Positions 58,051 through 64,000 of a stretch of 64,000 nt of DNA are shown here, one piece after another. The notes beneath the pieces were generated by a model. It was given only the letters and a program-made list of their open reading frames with translations, was not told the DNA's origin and did no database searches. This stretch comes from Diplolepis rosae (lineage: Eukaryota > Arthropoda > Insecta > Hymenoptera > Diplolepididae). The number at the start of each line of letters is the position of its first letter. Positions within the stretch are counted from its first letter, which is position 1. The DNA lies in assembly GCA_030998225.1 (NCBI GenBank), contig JAPYXD010000250.1, forward strand, positions 4,154,001-4,218,000, in the 5' to 3' direction. The position numbers and the translations under genes are program-made.

Positions 58051-58389
58051 AGCTATCAAAAAATCATATAAAATCTAAAATTATTTAAACATTTAACACA
58101 ATAAGAAGTGAAAACGAAATATTTTTAACAATAAACAGAACTTACATAAAAAGTCAGTAGATAAATCATGTCCAAAACACTTATTTTTCATAAAATGTCG
58201 ATAAATAAAATTGATAAAAATTAACTAAAATTCGAAACTAAGTATAACGACCAGCACATGTCATGGTCAAAGTCAAGCGGACACTAACTTACAACTAAAC
58301 AAATACAATCGAGGATAAGAAACAAAGAGGTCGCAGAACAATAAATAGGACAGCAATATCAAGAATAAAAGTTTAAAATTAAAAATAAA

Positions 58390-58790
58390 TTAAATCAAAT
58401 TATTTCAGTTTCACCAATTTTTTAAGTAAGGAATCATATAACGGATTCAAACCTTCAGTGTCCTGTCTTTTATTTATATTGGAAGGGTTAGTTTTAATGT
58501 GGATCATTTCAGAAATTAACCTTTTTTCCAATTAGGTTCATTATCCAGGATTTTCACATCATTCCACCTAAAATCATGGTTTTTCTCCAACCGATGCTCA
58601 GAGACTACGCTAATTTATTGAGAACGATGTGAAATGTTATCAAAATGTTCCCTAATTCTTGAAGAAATCTTACGTTTGGTTTGACCCACATAAACAGCTG
58701 GACAATTGTCACATTCAATTTTATAGACCAGATTTATCCTATCATCTTTTGGAAGATTATCTTTTCCTTTAATAATTTTAATATCGAGAA
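58390..58790 (-). pseudogene. Penelope-like GIY-YIG endonuclease remnant
   Basis: On the minus strand, the frame upstream to downstream contains KIECDNCPAVYVGQTKRK (the YVGQT half of the GIY-YIG fold), SSRIREHFDN, then a stop, HRLEKNHDFRWNDVKILD, a one-base frame break near 58525, EMIHIKTNPSNINKRQDT, and a stop near 58405. The order and motifs match the Penelope endonuclease and its C-terminus. It is a separate lineage from the fragment at 39740-40015. Interrupted by an in-frame stop and a frameshift, so inactive. Confidence 0.8.
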
Positions 58791-58798
58791 AATTAATA

Positions 58799-60198
58799 CA
58801 CGGAGAAAAATAGTTGAAGTAATTTTACTCAACTCTGTCGATTAAACTTGGGACATAAGGACATTTGAACATCTATTAAATCCTATTCGGGTAAAATCAA
58901 TTTGATATATACCTAATTCACCGAAATTGAATAACAATAAGCGTTACATAAGGAATAGTAAGGAGTTGAGTAAAACGTTATCGACGACAGGGCACCAACA
59001 TGCGTCAGTGGGTTAACATGAAATGTATGAGTATGTCACCGACGCTTGAGGTGCGTCAAACATAGGCTTCAAACCGTAGTTGGGTAAAATGAGCATCGGG
59101 CGTATTATTTGAACTGGCAATGGTATGGTTCTCTTAAATAAAAAAAAAATTCTTACCTCGAGCCTGCCAATAGTCATCCGGTACATACATAAACAACTTA
59201 CAAATGCATTCACACCATTCAGACGTAGCCAATCACATTTCAAGTCACAAATACACTTAAACATATAACCTTACACATATAAACCTAATAACTACACTTA
59301 TATATAGTTAGATAGGCTTTCGTCGAATCACGCACACGCTCGCTTACAATGCTGAGATATAAAACTTGGAACTTTCTTATATAGTGTCTGTATGAGTTAT
59401 TCAGAGCTTGTGAGATTAAGTGCCGTCAATAAAATTTTTGAGCCTTACTCAAGTAGAAATAAATCAACTTTTTTCATAAATGATTAATAAAATATTTTTA
59501 AAAATTAATATAATTAATCAATTATTATAACCATGATTATTGATATATATATAATATAATTATTAAATTACATATAGTATACATTTTTATTATAACGACG
59601 TATGAAGTTTAGTGAAACTAAATTTTCAAATGTACATTAAAAAATTGCATTATTATTAAGAAGTATCTTGTATAAAAACGTTTAAAAGAAGGTTCTTTTA
59701 TTTTCTGTGTTTTATATTTTCAAAATATGGATTTTACGTTTGCGAATTCCAAATTATTATTCTGCCTAAGTAATTTATGTGATATTTCATATTTTATGTA
59801 ATACATTTATCGACTTTTTTTTGTTTAAATTTTCATAATATCAATTAAATTTTAAGAATTTAAGTTTTTGAAATTAAAAATTTTTTATATGTGCCCAAGG
59901 CGCAGATTACTTTCATTCGTTCCTGCGTGAATAGATGTAGCTGTTGGAATAAATCTTGCGATTCACGGTTTACTCAACTCTCGATTGAAGCGTAGAGTAG
60001 AATGAACGGGAAGCTCTACTATTTTTGTGATTTAATAAAAGATTGGTATTTTATAGTTATGCTACGAGTAATAATATATATATTTAAAAATTTTTAATGC
60101 ACGCTTTCGTACTAAATACTAAATAACTTCTAACTTGTCCTTATATCCCAAATTTGATCGGAAGTTGAGTAAAATTACTTCAACTATTTTTCTCCGTG
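58799..60198. mobile_element. TIR element, family A copy 2 (uninterrupted)
   Basis: CACGGAGAAAAATAGTTGAAG ... CTTCAACTATTTTTCTCCGTG, 1.4 kb, with TA on both sides (58797-58798 and 60199-60200). Highly similar to 45459-49741 minus its nested insertion. Non-coding; the MITE or deletion-derivative type. Confidence 0.88.
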
Positions 60199-60377
60199 TA
60201 GTTTTATTCAATTCCGCTTCAAAAGTGAATGTGAAATTATGAAAAATAAGTGTTTTGGACATGATTTATCTACTGACTTTTTATGTAAGTTCTGTTTATT
60301 GTTAAAAATATTTCGTTTTCACTTCTTATTGTGTTGAATGTTTAAATAATTTTAGATTTTATATGATTTTTTGATAG

Positions 60378-60410
60378 CTTTCGAAAAGGACTCGAATTGA
60401 GGGTCGAAAG
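60378..60410 (+). ncRNA. Degenerate hammerhead-like motif
   Basis: TTTCGAAAAG, stem II GACTC-GAATTGA-GGGTC, GAAAG; inverted partner of 58020-58050. Confidence 0.35.
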
Positions 60411-60470
60411 CTAGAGGAATTTTAATTATTTTTTAAATAAAAAAAGGTGGAGCGGATTGATGGCATTTCT

Positions 60471-61310
60471 TCATTCATATCTAATCTTGACCGATCATTA
60501 TTTATACTATTAATTAGTCAAATATGAAATCTAACCTCAATTGACATTTGACGTTTATTTTCTTGTTGATTTTACATTGAGAACAATGAAAATATGGATT
60601 TCAGAGTGAAATTTTCAATAATAAAGATAAACTATGATTAATATTGAATAATTTTTTAAAGAAATAATGTTTGAAAAGAAAGAAAGAAGAATAAAACAAA
60701 AAACCAGCAAGAAACGAAGAAGCAGAAGTGTTAAATAAATATTTTATTTTGTAAATGTAAAGCAAAGTTCATAGAAAAAAAATTGGCAAAATAAATTAAA
60801 CTTATTCAATTGACCCCAAAAGAATGAACTTCGCATTAACAATTCTATTTGTAAAATCTTTTCAATATTTTTTTTTTCTAAGCGTAGACCTAAAAAATGT
60901 TTCCGTAAATATTTCCCAGTGTTTATTATGCTTAAAAACTATCCAATCCATATCAATCAAATTATAATATTATCTTGTCCGAGTATTGGTGCAGCGCTGT
61001 CCGGCTATTGGGTCAATTCACTTTTCCCGTCCGGCAATTGGCTCCAAAGCATTATTTAATAAAGAGAATTATTAAAATGGATTATTCAGATTTAACACAA
61101 CTCTAGACTTTTTGTTATAGTAGGGAGGACACATACATCAAAATAATCGCGTCAATTCTTGATTCCGCCTCACATTTAGAACGATTAATACAAAAAATTG
61201 AATGACATTTCCTTAGACGTCCGGCTATTGGTGCTTTTACCTTATCAACAGAATATAAAATAGTTTTCTTTGGAAATAGAAATTTGATTGTAAATTGATT
61301 TGTTCAATTC
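60471..61310. other. AT-rich sequence with GTCCGGCWATTGG repeats, no gene seen
   Basis: The string GTCCGGCTATTGG occurs near 61009, 61029 (variant GTCCGGCAATTGG) and 61219, about 200 bases apart at most; its nature is unclear. Confidence 0.4.
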
Positions 61311-61327
61311 TTAGTGACATATATATT

Positions 61328-61360
61328 CCTTGAAAAAGACCCGCAGTGAGGTTGAAACGT
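61328..61360 (+). ncRNA. Degenerate hammerhead-like motif
   Basis: CTTGAAAAAGACCCGCAGTGAGGTTGAAACGT. GAAAC is kept and a stem II of GACC/GGTT type is possible, but the first box is degenerate as in the 58020/60378 pair. Confidence 0.3.
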
Positions 61361-63210
61361 AGAAGAATTTTTGACCAAATATAATGAAGCACTTTTTTAT
61401 AGAATGTTGTTATATTGGCCGTAAGACCGACGAAACCAAACCTATATGATATAAAGATCTACAAGTTTGAACTGGAACATTTTTTCATAAGAAAATAGAT
61501 TTTTTTTAATCTTGTAAATTATTAAAAAGTTACAGAAATGTACACAGAAAATCGAGCGCGAAGCGCAAGTGTCATGACGAGAATGCGTTCTTTAAGGCTG
61601 ATAGAGCTTTAAGTAAATTGAATTTCTTTTTTCATTTGAAATCAAAACCAAAATTTAGTAATTTTGAGAAAATGTAATTCACATCGATAATATTATAAAA
61701 TTGACTTGAACTTAAGTATCAAATTACAAGTAATAAATTTAAATGTATGCGAGGAATATAAGACCTCTCGCGACGATCGAATCGCGCGCCCCAGGCGCGC
61801 TCAAACTTGCAAGCGAAGCGCGCGATGAGAATGTGCCCACGAAGCGGGAAGATTTTTGCAGTATATTTTTACAAAACTAATATTTTGCTCTTAACTTGGG
61901 CTTACTAGAAGCAAAAACTGTATTAACTTTTATTGTAGCATCAGAAAAAAATGTTAATCTTTTGTTATAAAAATTAAGTTACTTTAACAATAGCTTAAAT
62001 AACGTATGAACCTCTAATTTCCGATGATATTTAAGTTTGAGACGTCTCAAACCCAAACTTGTGACGAATTGTGAGACGAACTATTAGGTAGAAAATTCTT
62101 CTATGAGACGGAAATTTATCCCTAGATCAGGTAACGAAGGAAGACAATAGAAGCAATAAACATTACCTCTATAAACCGAGGGACTCTTATACCGAAGTTT
62201 GGGATAAAATTTACCTAAAGGAAACCCTTGTCACTGATCAGCATTTTATGAATTTTAGGTTGACACAAAATTATCATAAAAAACTGTGCTCATATGTGAA
62301 CATTACTGATGTAATGTCCGCGAAGAGTGGATATTCGCGAGTATTAAAAAATGCTGATGGCCTGTATAAATGATGAATATAATACTAATATGCTATTCAA
62401 ATCAAAAGATATAAAAAACTGAATGTTACAAAAGAATTTTTCTCTAATTTATTTTTACAAAATATTTTTCTAAAAATTCAAGAAATGCAGTAGATGACGA
62501 TAGAAAAACGTGATTCAACATAAAAAAGTTTATATATGATTTAATCACGTGGCCTGATAGAGAAATTGCCTTAACCACGCAACTAAAGATATGACATTGT
62601 AATGATGAAAACACAGATTTACAACGTTTATACATTAACATTGGAGTCAATGGGTGGAGTAAAGATGATATATCCTGAATGGGTCTTCACACGCGAGTAT
62701 TTCGTAGCAAGAGACGAATAGCGTTATGAAATACAAGCGACTCGGAGCGAGTAGATAACTCTAGTATTGCGTGTGCATACGTGTATATCAATGTCTGCGC
62801 GCGAGAATGTGCATGAAGTATCGACAGATCAGCGCGAATTCTCCCGATAGCTTATAATTGGAGATGACGAGTACCAGCGAGTCTCGGCAAGTCGCAGAGT
62901 CGCGGTTAGTATTTATTGGACTGGAGTTTTAACGTTATTTGGCCTTATTTTTCATTATTAAGGGAAGAAATACTTTACACACAGTTTCATTCGGAATCGA
63001 CTCATGAATGGAAACACACTCGATGTAACCCTTATTCCCTAAATTGAAAAATATGTAGTGTCACAGACATGTTCAACGACAACAATAGAATAGTGGAAAA
63101 AAATTTAGAAAGAATTCGATGTACGGAACAATCCGTTGATATGTCGATAATAATTATGTAATATATATAAAGGATTCCGATTCTTGGAATGTGAAAACAT
63201 TTTGATAATC
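61361..63210. other. Unassigned sequence with short GC-rich islands, no gene seen
   Basis: GC-rich islands with AGCGAAGCGCG-like motifs at about 61545-61600 and 61770-61860, and another at about 62690-62930 (GCGACTCGGAGCGAGT, GTCTCGGCAAGTCGCAGAGTCGCGG). No frame with recognisable features. Confidence 0.4.
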
Positions 63211-63214
63211 TGCA

Positions 63215-64000
63215 TGAAAGATGAAGATTATAAAAATAATATATTCTCTTTTATGTCATCAAAACATGACTTGGTAACACTAAGAACAAAAAATTACAAC
63301 ATGTATGTACGCATATGACAATAGGCAGATAAAGAAAAGATAGAATGCAGCTTTTTTCGTAAATAAAGATACCTGACATAATGCAGCAGTGGATTAGGAT
63401 CAAACAAGACGTTAAAAGACACCTTAGGATAAAAAAGATGACTCCGTTGTGAGGAAAGCAAACATTCCTCATCCTTAGATATGAGCTAACTCACTAGACG
63501 ATAAAAATGAATGTGATGCAACCATTTTTTCAAACTTTTAAAACGGGATAGGTTAGAGAAAGAGATGAGAAATCGAATAAAAAAAAATCAACATAAAAGA
63601 CCTCATATGTGCATACTACATAGGTGATGTACGTAAAGGAATGAGATTCATAAAATTTGATAACATGATAATAATTTGAACGAACTTTAGGAATTTTGGA
63701 AAAACCATTTTCTCTTTAATGTTACCATGACATGTTTTCCAGTGAATGTATACAAAAAATCTTGTTGGTCTCTTTTTATTTACTCAAACAAACTTCAATT
63801 GATTTAAACAGCACATCATTTTGAAAAATGGAAAAAATATGTCTTTGTAACACTGAAAACAATAAAGTTACATGTTTGCATGCATATGAGAGTAAGAAGA
63901 TGAAACATTGACAGAATCTACCTTTTTTCGTAAACTGATATATATGACATAATGCAGAAGTGCATTACGATGAGATTAGATGTCAAAAGACACCGCAGGA
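63215..64000. repeat. Degenerate ~580 bp tandem repeat, running off the window
   Basis: 63270-63430 and 63848-64000 match imperfectly: GGTAACACTAAGAACAA / TGTAACACTGAAAACAA, CTTTTTTCGTAAA, GACATAATGCAG and AAAAGACACC occur in the same order at both. The second copy is cut by the window's end. Confidence 0.7.

Larger units (their letters stand above)
57980..60470 (-). mobile_element. Penelope-like element remnant with inverted ends, split by a TIR element
   Basis: 57980-58192 and 60240-60470 are inverted copies (CACCTTTTTTTATTTAAAAAAT, AGCTTTCGACCCTCAATTCGAG, GTCAGTAGATAAATCATGTCC). A GIY-YIG remnant lies at 58390-58790 on the minus strand. The 1.4 kb TIR element 58799-60198 is inserted in it, with a TA duplication. 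Confidence 0.75.

Overview
The window is AT-rich eukaryotic DNA made almost entirely of transposable elements, many nested inside one another. The mixture (R1-like and ORF1-type LINEs, Penelope-like GIY-YIG remnants, mariner, hAT and TTAA-flanked elements, and an env-bearing Ty3/gypsy element) points to an arthropod, most likely an insect and possibly a hymenopteran. That is inference; no host marker gene was identified. No tRNA, rRNA or CRISPR array was found. The only candidate host coding pieces are two weak exon-like stretches (about 0.9-1.6 kb and 25.4-25.74 kb).

1-6 kb: possible spliced host sequence, a decayed R1-like LINE reverse transcriptase (2.35-3.55 kb) followed by a hammerhead-like motif, then an old inverted-repeat arm (4.85-5.45 kb) whose partner lies at 24.74-25.39 kb.

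6.03-23.7 kb: the main feature, a roughly 17.7 kb Ty3/gypsy-type element on the minus strand with env. Two nearly identical 2.5 kb LTRs flank, in transcript order, a 2 kb leader with two families of inverted-repeat modules, an unfamiliar 173-residue acidic ORF with SUMO-interaction-like motifs, Gag plus a protease-like region, Pol, and an intact F-type envelope protein. Pol carries the usual Ty3 RNase H and also a second RNase H resembling cellular eukaryotic RNase H1, placed between RT and integrase. Pol is interrupted by one frame break and two in-frame stops; Gag, env and the extra ORF are open.

23.8-36 kb: a 638 bp hAT-like element with a perfect 8 bp target duplication, nested TTAA-bounded inverted-repeat elements, an ORF1-only LINE remnant (minus strand), a palindromic MITE, and a 1.8 kb GC-rich solo LTR containing a minisatellite.

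36.2-52.65 kb: two inverted termini with identical ends and repeated TTGGGCCAAC-like motifs bracket 16.5 kb that includes a decayed CACTA/EnSpm-like transposase (minus strand, 50.3-51.6 kb). Inside sit a Penelope-like remnant with 760 bp inverted arms and a hammerhead core, palindromic modules, a TIR element that itself carries a 2.8 kb TA-flanked insertion, and a deleted mariner.

52.65-64 kb: further foldback elements, paired hammerhead-like motifs, a second Penelope-like remnant (58-60.5 kb) split by a precisely defined 1.4 kb TIR element, and a degenerate tandem repeat running off the window's end.
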